From Cryptomeria japonica (Eukaryota > Streptophyta > Pinopsida > Cupressales > Cupressaceae), in NCBI RefSeq assembly GCF_030272615.1, contig NC_081413.1, positions 338,612,802-338,676,801 of the forward strand: 64,000 nucleotides of DNA, in the 5' to 3' direction. This document shows, one piece after another, positions 1 to 11,574 of this stretch. The position numbers were made by a program, and so were the translations under genes. Below the pieces are notes generated by a model. It was not told the origin of the DNA. It searched no databases and saw only the letters and a list, made by a program, of their open reading frames with translations. The number at the start of each line of letters is the position of its first letter. Position 1 is the first letter of the stretch.

Positions 1-556
1 AAAAGGTAATTAACCACTCTAACACATCCCACTAGTTTCCTAATTAAAAAATGATCATACAGTACGGTACATCATGTAGAATAACAGAATTGTAGGAAAT
101 TCTCAGAAATCTATTACTTCAATGATGCCAAAGTTTACAAAGTCATTCTCCCCTCATTCTCTCCTCTCAATGATGATTGGAAATGACATTTTATACCTTC
201 CTGAATAGTTATCAACCACCTTTTGAATTGAGGTGACCGTTGGAAAGAAGTTTCTATTTGCAACCAAAAGTTGTCATTAAAAGTTATCAACAAAGTTGTC
301 AAGTTTGAGCAACTTTTGACATTAAACATTTCTAAGACATCTCCAACACATAAACACCTAGAAAAATATTCAACTAAATACCCCTAGGCCCATATGCCCA
401 TGGTAGTTTATAAATTTTCCAAATCCATATCATTGGGTAACAAGGTGGGGTTTATTACAGATAAAGCAAACATCAAACAAACAAGACTACCCTATTGCAT
501 AGATTCAAAGGTCACATTCTCATGTATGGCCTTTATTCTTTATTGCTCTTATTATC
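1..556. other. Unclassified non-coding DNA
   Basis: I see no coding signal or recognisable repeat here. The sequence is AT-rich. Homology to the Tat-type gag-protease remnant on the minus strand stops near 557, so this stretch either joins an unrelated sequence or is too decayed to read. Confidence 0.4.
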
Positions 557-1479
557 TTAGTCATGAGGTTCTCCTACATCATGGAGAAAGGATTCAATGT
601 GGAGAGGTGCATTGTGTGGTTGGCATATGGATACATTATCGACTTCTATGAATGTAAGGCAATATGGAGTGGAAAGGTATCCCACCATGGCTTGAAACAG
701 GTCCATGTTCAAATCAAAGGGTACAGAGGTTTCTCTTAATGCTTTGTCAAAAAGGGATATATGAAAAATCTCAAGAATGGAAGTGAGGGTGGGTGTCCTC
801 CCTAACTGATCTACAAGGTCATACTCATTTTTGGTGGATGATGAAGCTATGGTCTTGGGTGGAGCACCTTGCAAGGTGACTTTACCTCGATGGGTTGTGA
901 CATTACATTAAGAGGTTTCACTATTAGATGGTGAAGAGGATGGTCTAATGCCTTTCAAAATAACTTTAGTCATTTGGGTAGCAGCTCAGGATATTTATCC
1001 TTTATGATAATGGTAGAAACATAATTGTTCATTAAAATATGGTTAACGGTAGAATCATAATCATAGGACATCTTAGAATATTTAGCTTGATTATCTATTT
1101 TGTCTTTTCCTTTATCATGTTTAGGGAATGATTCCTTAAACATCACATGTTCCCCATTTGAGGTATGAGCATCAACTTCTATGTCACCCTTGTCAATAAG
1201 ATCGTGTATACGATTCTTCAATCTATGACAATTACTAGTTGTATGTCCTTTGCTCTTGTAGTACTCACAATACTCATCATCATTCCACGATGCAGGTTTC
1301 GCTTTTGGCTCATAAGGTGGATTGCCTAGTATTATTATAAGCTTTTTCTCAACCAATTTCTTAAATGTTGTCTCAATTGGATCTCCCAAAGGAGTGTATT
1401 TTATTTGAGACTTTGATGGCCTTTGAGTGTTCACTTGATTATTTGAGCTAGATGAACTTGCACTGGGGAAAGTCATTTT
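557..1479 (-). pseudogene. Tat-type gag 3' part: zinc-knuckle region and gag-protease linker (broken)
   Basis: Two minus-strand reading frames (1476-970 and 874-557) belong to the nucleocapsid end of a Ty3/gypsy Tat-type Gag. The first contains a Cys/His knuckle of the form CEYYKSKGHTTSNC followed by HRLKNRIHDLIDKG. The plus-strand element has the same block near 37.78 kb (CEYHPNKGHKTTSC), followed by the same 'LIDQGDI' type of tail. The second frame carries 'LFDKALRETSVPFDLN' and 'FQAMVG', matching the stretch just before the protease in the plus element. Similarity ends at about 557, before the protease active site, so the protein is truncated. RNA binding and packaging is the known role of such knuckles. 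Frameshifts separate the two parts, so the gene is dead. Confidence 0.75.
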
Positions 1480-2206
1480 TGGTTTTACAACATTTGTATC
1501 TACTACCCCATCATTGATTGTATTCTTTTTCTTGCTCCAAAAGCGGGGTTTGTCTTCCCATTTGATTCTCTTTGTTATCCTTGATTATCTTAATGGTGCC
1601 TTGTTGAATAAGGACTTTCTTATTTGTCAATCCCTTTTCTATGACTTACTTAAAAGTGTACAAACAACCTTTTCTTAGTTCATATCCAAAATCCTTGTTG
1701 ACATTTTGAATAAACATTTCTGCCATTTTCTTTTGTGGGATATCACAAGAGCATTGACTAGCAAGACCTCTCCATTGTTGTAAGAATGAAGAAAAGGACT
1801 CCCCATTTTTCTATTTGGTATCGCACAAAATGGTCACTACCACATATGTTTCAATGTTGTATGAGAAGTGTTGTATGAAAGCTTTTGCTAGATCACTTCA
1901 TTACTTAATTTCAATTAGAAGTTGGGAAAACCATTCCATAGCTTTTCAGCCCAAACTTTGTGGGAACAATCTCATAAACTGTGCTTCCTCATTGGCTACC
2001 TAAATACATGTTTTGAAGAATTCTCTTATGTGTGCCTTAGGAACTCCATTGTCTCTATACTTATCAAATTTTGGTGTCACAAAATGTGGAGGAAATGGAG
2101 GCATTGGAACACTGGATAAGGACATGTGTCTTTCAATGTGTATTCTTGCCATGGTGTATTCATGTTTGCCATTTTTGCAAATCCTTGATTTGTTGTTGCA
2201 AGTCAT
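1480..2206 (-). pseudogene. Tat-type gag capsid region (broken)
   Basis: Read on the minus strand from 2206, the translation gives PPFPPHFVTPKFDKYR then AHIREFFKTCI. This is clearly related to the plus-strand element's APKFDKYRGKGDLQYHIREFF at about 36.95 kb. Beyond that, in other frames, pieces like 'FMRLFPQSLG' and 'AMEWFSQL' match the usual Retrotrans_gag core (plus copy: LMRLFSKSLAGTSLEWFSH). The capsid therefore runs through about 1.5-2.2 kb but is broken by many stops and frame changes. Capsid assembly is the known family role. The region is non-functional. Confidence 0.7.
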
Positions 2207-3072
2207 CCTTAGTTGGTGTCTTTTCTCTTTGAGTTAGTCCCATGTTTGAGACATCGAATGGAGGAGGGATATAATGCATGTATGGATGATATTGGTCATA
2301 GATGTGCTCATATGGAGGAGGAACATAGTTGTAGCTAGAATATTGACCACTTGGTATGGTATTATAATGAGGAGGTCTAGGTCTATACATGCTATGACCA
2401 CAAAGATAGGAGGTATCATAAGAATGATCATGGATATTTCCCCCAAATCTGACACAGGGTCTCCTTGTGTCATGATTTTGAATGTGCATTGGTATGCTCT
2501 TGGGTATTATCATGAGCATGTGTATTATAATTTCTTCTCCATAGGAAAGGATGACTACGAGGTTGTTCATGAGAGTTCCTAGCAAATTTGGTGTGTGTAT
2601 GAGTGTTGGGAACTTCAAGTTTTTGAAATAAGGATGAGGGTGACTCAGGCATGGAATGTTCTCTCCTATTGCCACCATTATGTCCTCTAGGATTTGCATT
2701 TATTTGAACCATTTGATTAGGATCCTCCTCTAGAATTTGTGACACATCAAAATCATAAGGTAGTCTTGTTCCACTTTGTGCCATGACTTGAAAAAAGTAT
2801 TGTCTATCTCTTCTCATGATTTTCTCTACCAATCTATTGAACCTTGGATTTATGATAGTTTCTTCAATGTCTGCAGAAGTGATAGATGCATTGCCATTAT
2901 CATGGTTGTTCTCATTGTCATTTTTGATCTCATTATCATTGTCTCGTATATTACTGCGACTCTCAAATGGGTTGTTAAATTCATCTCCATCAAACTCATA
3001 GGTACTTATATTGGGAGATCTTAGAGGTTCCTCAACTTCTCTTCTAGACCTTTGTGATTGGGTTTCAATCAT
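2160..3072 (-). pseudogene. Tat-type gag N-terminal region (frameshifted)
   Basis: A minus-strand frame starts at ATG 3072 and runs 200 codons (MIETQSQRSRREVEEPLRSP...). It is acidic and Asn-rich in the middle. A frame change near 2.47-2.50 kb leads into a Pro/Tyr-rich stretch ending in DDLQQQIKDLQK, a short helical, coiled-coil-like segment. The plus-strand Tat element has an equivalent helix (LLSQQMENLQKKMAS) just before its capsid, which supports reading this as the N-terminal arm of Gag. I chose 3072 because it is the first ATG after the leader and the acidic domain follows it directly. Function beyond Gag assembly cannot be inferred. Confidence 0.6.
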
Positions 3073-3499
3073 GAACTAAACCTTAGATAAAATGAAAGAT
3101 GGAAGAAAATATGAAGACTATGGAAGACCAAGAAGGAATATGAGATGGAGAGAATCTAGGGTTATCTTGCAATGTCCAAAAATGTAAGTCCAAGATATGT
3201 GTGATCTAAAGTAAGGTGTGGCGTCCAAAGAGATGATGTATCTCTTGATGAGGTAAGTTGACCTTGACTAAAGAGGACGAAATGAGACCCTAAGATGATT
3301 GATCTAATGCGAGCACCACCTAATGATATGTTGTAGTATGTTTGCAAGATACTATGAGGAAAACAAAGCAACCTTTTGACTCTAGCTTGAAAGATGTGTT
3401 TTTGCAAATAAAAATGATTGAAAATGGGAGACAAGGTTAAGGACTGATTAACTAAATATGAATCCCTAAAAAGGAAGTTGCCTTTGAAGCTCTTTTGAT

Positions 3500-3790
3500 C
3501 TCAAAACCTAAGCATGTTTTCCTTGACAACTTTTGCAGAATTTTGTTTTCTAAAACACATACACATTACTGTTCTGCATATACGTGATTTCCTTATGACT
3601 GACAATTTTTTTCTGCACAAACGTGACTTAAAAAAACATAGACGCAATTTTAGATCACAGACACTGTTTGATATGTCACAAATGTGGTTTCTAAAAAATG
3701 TTCAGTCTCTAATACACATACATGTTTCTGCTCTACGTAGACATGGTTTCTTGACACAAACACAATTCTAATTGTCACAAATGCATTCTG
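3500..3790. repeat. Degenerate short tandem repeats in Tat leader
   Basis: Roughly 25-35 bp units sharing a core like ACACAAACG/TGCATTT with variants (cacaaacgtgac, catagacgcaatttt, cacaaacacaattct, cacaaatgcattct). Spacing is irregular and divergence is high. Confidence 0.5.
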
Positions 3791-4467
3791 ATAATTCTTT
3801 TTGAAACTGTCCAAATGTGTAATTGTTGAATGTGACCAAATCTTGATGATCAATGTTTTGTGGCAAGAAACCACAACAAACAATGATGACACAATGTCTA
3901 AAGGTGTTTTTGTCCAAAATGTTTTGTGTATGTTCAAAATATTTCCATTGGTATTGCACAAATTGAAGACACTTGAAAACATGCACAACCTAGGCTGGAA
4001 AGAGAAATCACTCAATAACCCCCCCATGACATATAAATACATCAAACGAGTGGACAACTAGAGATTTTGGTAGCACTGGCTCCCCCACCATGGCACTCAC
4101 TTCTCAGGCACAACATATTCTCTTACCTCAAAAGACTAAAAATCAAATGAGGGATTCCTGTCTCAACATGAAAGGGTACATGAGGGGTATCTATAGGGTA
4201 TGATCTGCACTCCCTGAACCATCAAATTTAGGGATTTTTTGTCTCTAAAATAAAACATGTTTAGTAGGGGAACTTCCACGGTCCTTAGTGTCTACCCATG
4301 CGGCGATGAATTGTTTAAGAACCCACTCCTAATCCCCAAAGAGGATTTTTAACGCATCCAACACAAGTGTGGATACTAGGGAGAGCCGTCGGTGTAGATA
4401 CACGTCACCAAGTCATCATGTCTTTTTCCTAACGTATTAATTTATATAGTGGGTAGAAGAACTATTG

Positions 4468-4500
4468 CTTGGGTCATGCTCTCCCACTTGGCCTTATGGG
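4468..4500 (-). other. Leader block conserved between the two Tat elements
   Basis: On the minus strand this reads CATAAGGCCAAGTGGGAGAG followed by CATGACCCAAG. The plus-strand Tat element carries CATTAAGGCCAGTGAGAGGG then AATGACCTAAG at 34254-34285. The surrounding leader is otherwise hard to align, so this is a local island of conservation. A packaging, dimerisation or splicing role is only a guess. Confidence 0.5.
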
Positions 4501-4929
4501 ATACCTAGAAGACAACCCCTCTTAACTAAAAAGAAGATGATAACAATTTCTCTTACACCCAAGGTCCAATGGAAGGCAAGGGGAGAGGATACTTTTGTTA
4601 TCACCTATAGGGTTATAAACATAAAGTGTGCAGAGAACACCAAACACTTTAAATAGGTTCTTTAACCCCAAATGAAAAAATGTGACCCTAATTAGATTAG
4701 AAATTCAAAGACACACACCTAGATTACCCCTACAACAAATGATTAGTAGTTTTTATAAATTATCCTCACTTGTAAGCACACTTGTTAGGTTAATTTTAGA
4801 AATCCAAATCCAAATATGAAAAAGGGGCCTTCGACAATACGTTTTTCTTCATTTTAGATAGTTGCACCATTTTGTTAGTCCAAGCAAGGGGCTAGGCCAA
4901 AAAACAGATCTGAAAAACTCTAAAATCAA

Positions 4930-5310
4930 AAAGTAAAAATGAAAACTGAAAATAAAAAACACGGTGATAGCAGACTTCGACACACTTTCTAATTACAAAC
5001 ATGATAATACTGAACATAGACACAGAAACAAGGGCAACACCTACAAACACAAATAGAAAAAAGAAATGTGGAAGAAACGAATAGAGATGTGATTTCTGAA
5101 CAAAGACGCAGATGTGAAAATAGGAGTCAAGTTTTGCAAATACAAAACAATGAACGCATACACAATTCCTGAACAAAAACATAGAAATATACAACCTAGA
5201 GGCAATTTCAGAAATTAGAATCTACAAAAAAATAACTGACAATACAAATGCAAAAACAACCAACCCAGACATGAAATCTAGATGCAAACACATAAATAAA
5301 TATCACAAAT
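4930..5310. repeat. Second block of degenerate repeats in Tat leader
   Basis: Purine- and A-rich units of about 25-30 bp with recurring pieces such as acatagacacagaaa, aaagacgcagatgtg, aacgcatacacaattcct and gcaaacacataaa. They relate to the 3.5-3.8 kb block by the ACAxAxACGCA core. Confidence 0.45.
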
Positions 5311-5400
5311 GCATAATAATTGAAATCATCACAGATTTTGACATACAACTCGACAAAAGCTAAAAAACAACCAATAAAAGTTAGAAACAAAGGGACAAGA

Positions 5401-5418
5401 GTCCTACCGGGCGTGCCA
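5401..5418 (-). promoter_or_regulatory. Primer-binding site of minus-strand Tat element
   Basis: The minus strand reads TGGCACGCCCGGTAGGAC shortly after the LTR end. This resembles the TGGCACGCCCGGTGGGAC-type site I recall from plant Ty3/gypsy elements. I cannot assign the tRNA from the sequence alone. Confidence 0.6.
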
Positions 5419-5430
5419 AAATATATACAG

Positions 5431-6191
5431 TGAAAAATTATAATGAGAAACTATTGCAAAACCACAAAAGATCCAACCAAAACAAACCCTATTCCTACAA
5501 TAAAACTTCCACCATACACCAATGAAGATACCTAAGAACATGTAAATCAACAAATTAAACAATAATACCATTCACATGCCAAGTAGGGTTCTAATCTCCA
5601 TTGTCTCCTATCTCTATTGATCTTGTTTGATATATTTGCTCTCAAATTTTGTATGTGCACAAGATCTCAACAAAGAACAAATTGTGGTTGTGAGGTTGCT
5701 TGATCACAAGAAGGCTTGATTGCATAAAGTACTAATTAGAGTTGATAATGATGAAAGAATCTTCTTATATAGAAGATACTTTAGAAACTGGAGATATAAG
5801 ATTAAGAGGTGAAAGAAATAAATGGCCGGCTAAGATTAAAGGGTAGGTATAAGAAATAATAAAATAATGAAGGGGGTAGGTAAAGGAAAATTAAGAGATG
5901 AATGACATGTTTCATAAAGGAAAAAGATAATGAATTAATTAAATAAATAAATAATTGTTTAATTAATAGAGGAAGTGGGACCAATTAAATAAATAAAATA
6001 TTTATTCAATTGAGGTGAAAGATAATTTAAATAAATAAAAATACTTATTTACATGAGGAAAGGGCTATAAAAGGTTAAATAAATTAAGTAAATAAATAAG
6101 AATTTATTTAATAAATAGAAGACTTAAGATAAAATAATTAAATAAATAAAAATATTTAATTAATTAAACAGGACATTTTTAGGTGTCTACA
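5431..6191 (-). repeat. 5' LTR of minus-strand Tat element
   Basis: The outer edge is clear: the minus strand begins TGTAGACACCTAAAAATGTC at 6191. The plus-strand Tat element begins with the same 20 bases at 31900. The inner edge is set by the primer site at 5401-5418, and the nearest CA ends at 5431. The first 250 bp are extremely AT-rich, with repeated AAATAAATA motifs (about 5.94-6.17 kb). The partner 3' LTR is not in the window. Confidence 0.65.
5764..5771 (-). promoter_or_regulatory. Candidate TATA box in Tat 5' LTR
   Basis: TATATAAG on the minus strand, about 340 bp before the LTR's inner end. The position suits a U3/R promoter driving leftward transcription of gag. Confidence 0.4.
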
Positions 6192-7101
6192 TGTATCAAT
6201 GTAGTTTCAATTCTCAATAGATAGTGACATGAAGAAAAGACACTACTAAATGAAGAAGGCATAAGTTTCAGGCCAAGATTCTTGAAAGGAAAGAAATCAT
6301 AAGGCTAACAAAATAACATCATGGTGACAATACAATGGTATCATACAAGATACATATCGATATAAGATCATAGAGGATAATTTTTCATGAGTCAAGACCC
6401 CTAAAAGATAGTGATACAAGTGATACGATAAAAAATGAATGTCATGGTATAGTTATAAGGGGTCCATATGACATAAAGCCCATTCAAAAAATATAACTAT
6501 CATACTATAGTCAAGGCCAATTTTAATGATTAGATCTTAGAGTAAGGTAAGTATTAAATGGTATATTAACAATCATGCATTAATGGACAACTTTTTGGAA
6601 ATATCGTGTCTTAAATGACATTGAAATTACAACCTCAATACGAACAAAAGGTGAAAGGGCCTTGAAAGGATGTTCCATAGTATGCATGGTGGAAAGTGGC
6701 ATATGGAGAACTAGGTATGGACTATTTTGAGAAACCTAAAATAATATGTTTCTTGATCTAACAATATGATAATGCTAAAGTATATAGTGCCATCTATAGG
6801 GATAGCACTTAAGTTACTCCACATACCTACTTATGATAATTTAGCAAATGTTTTTAGTTGGTAGGAGGACTTCATTGTGAAAGGATACGTAGTGCATATT
6901 AGTTTTTTATAATGAATATTATGTGTATACTAAATTTTGGGTTACATTTTACTATCAATAAAATAATAAATTTATTACACGAACAATAAGGATAGGAAGT
7001 CCTTGTTGGATATAAAATCCTCATTAGGACTTGTGACAATATTAAACCTTGTCAAGAGGAGCCATTATTATTAAGGAATCACTAGGACCATGCCAAATAA
7101 T
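6192..7101. other. Unclassified spacer between Tat LTR and copia element I
   Basis: No gene, LTR terminus or tandem repeat that I can support. Before insertion of copia element I it was contiguous with 27291 onward. Confidence 0.5.
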
Positions 7102-8362
7102 TGTTGGTAATTTGGAGGAATTGATTATGTGTTGTATTGATGTTTTGTCATTAATGGCAACACCGGTTGTTTTGGTTGTTTACCGGTTTCCGATTGGTTC
7201 TGATAGAGTGGTTGGATTATGATATTAATCCGGTATGCTCTAATATTTTTTGGTTTGTGGAACTGGTTTGGATCTATCATTCATGCTATTAAGATGTGTA
7301 TCATGATCAGTTGGTTCGGGATTTGATGACTTAGATTCTATCATTTGTTCTAGTAAGCCTATTGGTCACTGGTAAGGGTTTTACCGGCAGAGCTTTGTTG
7401 AAGATATTTGATGCACATGATAAGTGATGTTGGTGCAGCTTCTATATGGCTTTCAGGATGTTGTTCATTATCTTATTCATGTTCTTGTTGATATGTGGTG
7501 TTGGATTTGGTTTATGGCATCATATTTTGTGTCTTATGCTATCTAGGTTATGGACCAGTTTATGTAACATGTTGGAGGATGTTCCTGATGCGTTATCGTC
7601 GAGATTTAATGATTAGTTTACACTTTTTTCAGCCTAAGCCAACTTGGTTTATCATTGGATTGTGGGTTTATGTTGTGAACTTATTGTATTATCTTTTAAG
7701 TGGTCAACCTAATTGTTTAGGTCTCGGTTTGGTATAAATATGATGTAAGATCTCTTTGTAGATATAGGTCAAGGTTATGGGATTAGCTGTGTGTGAATAA
7801 TGTTGTAATCATATGCATAAGGTTTGGTCAATCATAGGTGATCAAATTGGGTTTGTGGAAGAGGTTTAAGACCTCCAGTATTGAGATTAACCAGAATTGT
7901 ACTCAGGCATAAGAGATGCTATACTTGCAGTTCAATCTTCATTCTAGATTGTAGTCTGCATTTATTTTATAGTCAGTGAAGCTTCTTTTTGTGATGAGTA
8001 GTGCGCTCTAGGATTTTGGCATTCCTACATGTGCAGGCCCCTCATTATTATAATCACATACTTACTGCAGAAGTATTATCTGACTGTGGATAGGCTTCGC
8101 ACCGTGGTTTTTCCCTTTATTGGGTTTTCCATGTACAAATCTTAGTGTCATGTGTTCTAGATGGATGGTAATTGTTTTGTGATTTGTGTTTATGTTTAAT
8201 TGCTATATCAGTTATTCTAATATTTTGTTTATGCATTCTGGTATTGAGTTTATGTGTTTTGGTAATAAGGATTTGGATTCTTAAAGTTCTATAATCCGAT
8301 GACAACTGATTCAACCCCACCCCCCCTCTCATTTGTCCTCTAGTTATCTAAGTTGTCTAACA
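7102..8362 (+). repeat. 5' LTR of copia element I
   Basis: TGTTGGTAATTTGGAGGAAT at the start, AGTTGTCTAACA at the end, followed two bases later by the primer site. It aligns along its length with 26051-27290. It contains an ORF at 7495-7737 that is a by-product of LTR sequence and has a counterpart in the 3' LTR. Confidence 0.9.
7733..7740 (+). promoter_or_regulatory. Candidate TATA box, 5' LTR of copia I
   Basis: TATAAATA, conserved in the 3' LTR at 26669-26676. It probably drives element transcription. Confidence 0.5.
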
Positions 8363-8364
8363 AT

Positions 8365-8376
8365 TGGTATCAAAGC
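8365..8376 (+). promoter_or_regulatory. Primer-binding site of copia I
   Basis: TGGTATCAAAGC, one base different from TGGTATCAGAGC, the complement of the plant initiator-Met tRNA 3' end. It sits two bases after the LTR. Confidence 0.85.
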
Positions 8377-8418
8377 TTTGTCCTCTCTACAAAAGCTTAA
8401 CTGCTTGAGGAAGATCCT

Positions 8419-8993
8419 ATGGCAACTAGTAGTTCAATTTCATCTAATACATCTGCAGCTATTTTCCGGAGAGAAATTCCTAAGCTTGATGGAACAAATT
8501 ACAAGGTATGGAAGATTCGGATGGAGACTTATCTGAGATATCTTGGAAAGGAAATTTAGGAGATCACTGAGAATGGTGTTACATCATTTAACTCGGCATC
8601 TGGCAATCATCCTCTAGCAGGTCTGGATAAGGAACCTAAGAATTATTGTGAGCTAGAGAAGCCCTTTTATGTGCACTTTTTTATCAGCAAATAATGGGAC
8701 TAACTGACAAATCAACTGTAAAGGCTATATGCAAAAAATTGGGGACTCTGAATGAAGGTGACCCTACTGTTAAGATTGCTAAACTTGATGGTTATCAGGT
8801 GAGGTATGAGAACTTGAAGATGGAAGAAGATGAAATGATTACTGATTTTATGGAGAGAGTTAATGAGATTGTTTTGGGAATTCAATGTTGTGGTGGATCT
8901 CTAAGTGAAGATGAAATAGTTTCTAAAGTACTGAGAGCTTTGCCACCAGCTTATAAGATGAAGGCTACTACGATTAATGAGTTGAGAACTATG
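8419..8993 (+). pseudogene. gag: Copia I gag, 5' part (UBN2-type capsid), split by insertion
   Basis: Starts at ATG 8419 (MATSSSISSNTSAAIFRREI), 42 bp after the primer site. The N-terminal 'IPKLDGTNYKVWKIRMETYL' is the usual copia Gag opening (LxGxNYxxWxxxMxxxL). A stop follows at codon 47 and at least one frameshift lies near 8.65-8.69 kb. From 8694 the UBN2 core is readable: LGTLNEGDP, GYQVRYENLKM, then EMITDFMERVNEI and VLRALPPAYKM. The reading breaks off at 8993, where the chromovirus array entered. It resumes at 22081. Role in life: capsid protein of virus-like particles. Confidence 0.85.
8989..8993. repeat. Target-site duplication, left copy (CTATG)
   Basis: CTATG directly before the TGATAGGG terminus of the chromovirus array. 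The identical 5-mer follows its other end at 22076-22080. Confidence 0.85.
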
Positions 8994-10365
8994 TGATAGG
9001 GAGACTACCTAGATTACCATCAATTTGGTTTCTTTGATGGTTTTCATCTATTCTTTCTTAGGGCCCATAGTCATTCCTATGTACTCCCCTACCGTTTGTT
9101 AGCTTATCTCACCTTCCTCAAGCTCACAAAGTAAGCTTTCTCACTATATCCTTGTAGGGGTGTACGACACACACATTCGTTCTCTCTTTGCAAAACCACT
9201 TATCTTGTTTGGTTTAGCAAGCTTTCTCCTTTTGGATACACAATGTCCTAGTTTCAGGGTTGTAGCATTCTAGATCTTCTTCCAATTCTCAGTAGTTTCT
9301 TTCCCCTGCAATTTATCTCCTTCAAGTTACTGACACCTAGTCGGACTATTACCAAGCTTTCCTAGGGCCACTTTACAGGAATAGCTAATGTCATCTCCTA
9401 GTCTCTTACAAATAAAAACCTATTGTACATATTTGGCTCTGCTTGACAATCTCCAATGATCATGTGGAGTTTCAAGTCAGAGCCATATTATTATTGCAAA
9501 TAGGGAACAAAAACTGAAATGGAAAGCTTTATTTACAGATCTCGAGCTTATTCATGGGTTCAAACTAGTAACTCATAGAGCATAAAAAAGAAGCATTTAC
9601 ATTAACAACATACGTGAACTTAGAGATTTTATCACATTATTGCAATTCACGAACAAAAATTAGACTCTGATTGGAAACTAGAAAATGGACTTGTCTATTG
9701 CTATTCAGAAAAACAAATGTGTTCTTCAAGGCAATCGACAATCAATGATCCATGATCCCACCTCCTATAGGTGCCTGTTGGGTATTTTGTATACATTTCA
9801 TCCTTTGTTGTGAACTCCTCCTATTGGACGAGATAGATCTTGTTACCAACAGTTTCCATTTGCAACTGTTTCACCGGTTCCATCAGGTCATCGGTGTAAC
9901 AACAAATCCTGACTTCCGATGGCCGATGACAACTTTCCGTGCTCTGCACTTCTTATTAGGCATCAGGGTAACATGAAATAGATCCTCCCGATACTCGATG
10001 CCTCCACTCCATGCCTATGCTTTCTCATCAAGTCATCGGGGTAACTTGAAATAGCTCCTCTCGATACCCAATGGCTCCACTCCATGCCTATGCTTTCTTA
10101 TCGAGTCATCGGGGTAATTTGAAACCCCTCCCCCCGATACCCAATAACAATACTCTGAGCACTCACGACTTATTGGGTCATCGGGGTAAGTGTGAACCAA
10201 ATCTTGCCAATACCCAATACAACCACTCCATACTCTGGCGACCTCATCGAGGTAAGTCTTGCCGATCGGACTAGAGCTAGTCCTTATGTATTTACATGAC
10301 CACTGGAAGGTCTCACAAGCTAAAACTGGTTAAGTGCATTTCAACCCTTAGGTGCTCCTACACCA
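8994..10365 (-). repeat. Chromovirus LTR A (3' LTR of the array)
   Basis: Plus-strand ends TGATAGGGAGACTACC and GGTGCTCCTACACCA. It contains 5-6 diverged tandem units of about 75 bp (9884-10270). A TATA-like stretch at 9784-9792 is mutated (TATACAAAA on the minus strand). Confidence 0.9.
9884..10270. repeat. ~75 bp tandem repeats in LTR A
   Basis: Units share GTCATCGGGGTAACTTGAAA, then a CCGATACCCAATG-like box, then CTCCACTCCATGCCTATGC. GC and CpG content is higher than in flanking DNA. Confidence 0.75.
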
Positions 10366-10380
10366 TAATCCCCCCAAACT
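10366..10380 (-). promoter_or_regulatory. Polypurine tract of INT1
   Basis: The minus strand reads AGTTTGGGGGGATTA immediately before LTR A, the place where plus-strand DNA synthesis starts in LTR elements. The INT2 counterpart has been deleted. Confidence 0.75.
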
Positions 10381-10389
10381 AAAGAATTC

Positions 10390-11574
10390 AAGTGACTGTG
10401 CTTGGCAGCAAGAAAATATCAATTCCTGACTTAACAAAGTTTGATTCAAGGACCTAGGTCACTTCAGAATCAGGTTTATGCATCCACTTGACCAAATGCT
10501 CCATGTAGACCTTTTATCTAGCCTTCTTGAGTACGCAGGAATCCAACACTTTCTTAGCCTCAGGCATGGAAGAAGAAAGTAATGGCAGGTCGGCAAGTGA
10601 CTGTTGAACATCTGAAACTCACGCATCATCCTTGGGAAGTTGTCCCTTGTCGGAAACCAAATCTTCGACATTGAAAATAGGAAACAAAGCAATATCAGAT
10701 GGCAAATCACTCTTATAGGCATTAGAGCCATACTTGGCTAAAACTTTACATGGGCCTATTCTCCTCATTTGTAGCTTGTTGGGAACCCCTTTCTGAAGTT
10801 GATCCTTGTTCAAATGTACCATTACCAAATCTCCAACTGAAAATTGCACATCTCTTCATGTGGCATCAACTTTGGCTTTAACATTTTGTGAAGAATCTTG
10901 GACAGCTCGCTTGACTTGGTCATGAACCTCCTTCATAGATTGAGCAACATCATCATCTTGACCACTTCTATGTGATAGATTACCAAGATCTTGTAATTCC
11001 ATTACACCACATGGGTGCATACTATCTCAAAAGGACTCTTCCCAGTAGACCTATTGACACTGTCATTGTACGTAAACTCTGCCTGGTGAAGAACCTGATC
11101 CCAACTCTGTCCATATTCTTTTTTCAAACACCTTATAAGGTTTCCAAGTGTCCTATTGACCACCTCTATTTGACCATCTATTTGGGGATGATAAGCTGAA
11201 CCAAAAGACAAGTTAGTTCCCAGTCTTTGCCAAAGATTTTTCCAAAAATGTCCAAGGAATTCGACATCTCTATCTGAAACAATACTAACTGGCAAACAAA
11301 GGATTCTAATAACCTCTTTGAAAAAAAGGTGTGCAATGTGAGTAGCATCATGAGTTGTTCTACAAGGAACAAAATGTGCCATTTTATTGAGTCTGTCAAC
11401 AACAACAAAAATGCTATCATAGCCAAGCTTAGTTTTGGGTAATCCAACCACAAAATCCATACTTACACATTCCCATGGCCTTGTAGGAATAGGTAATGGC
11501 TGATAAAGATCAGCATTAGTAGTTGTACCTTTACCTTTCTGACAAACCATATACTGCTCAACATACCTTTTCAT
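10390..11574 (-). pseudogene. INT1 integrase with GPY/F module and chromodomain
   Basis: From 11574 the minus strand encodes the integrase core: ECVSMDFVVGLP (first Asp), SIVSDRDVEFLGHFW (second Asp) and GQIEVVNRTLGNL (Glu), so all three catalytic residues survive. A 5-base loss relative to INT2 near 11.02 kb shifts the frame after 'FEIVC'. The C-terminal part continues with a stop near 10.86 kb. It shows the GPY/F module (RRIGPCKVLAKYGSNAY, FNVEDL, 10849-10619). In the same frame past another stop comes a chromodomain (KKARxKVYMEHLVKW ... VLESNF, about 10.57-10.42 kb), whose usual second Trp is a stop (TAG). Chromodomains direct integration to marked chromatin in this group. Confidence 0.88.

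Larger units (their letters stand above)
3073..5400 (-). other. Long 5' leader of the minus-strand Tat element
   Basis: Lies between the primer-binding site and gag. It has no convincing gene. It holds two blocks of short degenerate repeats (about 3.50-3.79 kb and 4.93-5.31 kb) and a block conserved with the other Tat element (4468-4500). Long leaders are usual in Tat elements. Confidence 0.6.

Noticed and set aside
6192-6196. Target duplication of the minus-strand Tat element (TGTAT)
   Set aside because: The other end of the element is not in the window, so no pair can be shown.
7495-7737. Small hydrophobic protein in the copia LTR
   Set aside because: The LTR copy at 26431-26643 has a similar frame but with a different end. 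It lies across the TATA box and has no domain.
8365-8376. tRNA-Met gene fragment
   Set aside because: Only the 12-base primer complement is present, with no cloverleaf. The same holds at 14825, 20630 and 57279.
9884-10270. CRISPR-like array of regularly spaced repeats
   Set aside because: Units are diverged, adjacent and without unique spacers, and lie within a eukaryotic LTR. This is a minisatellite.
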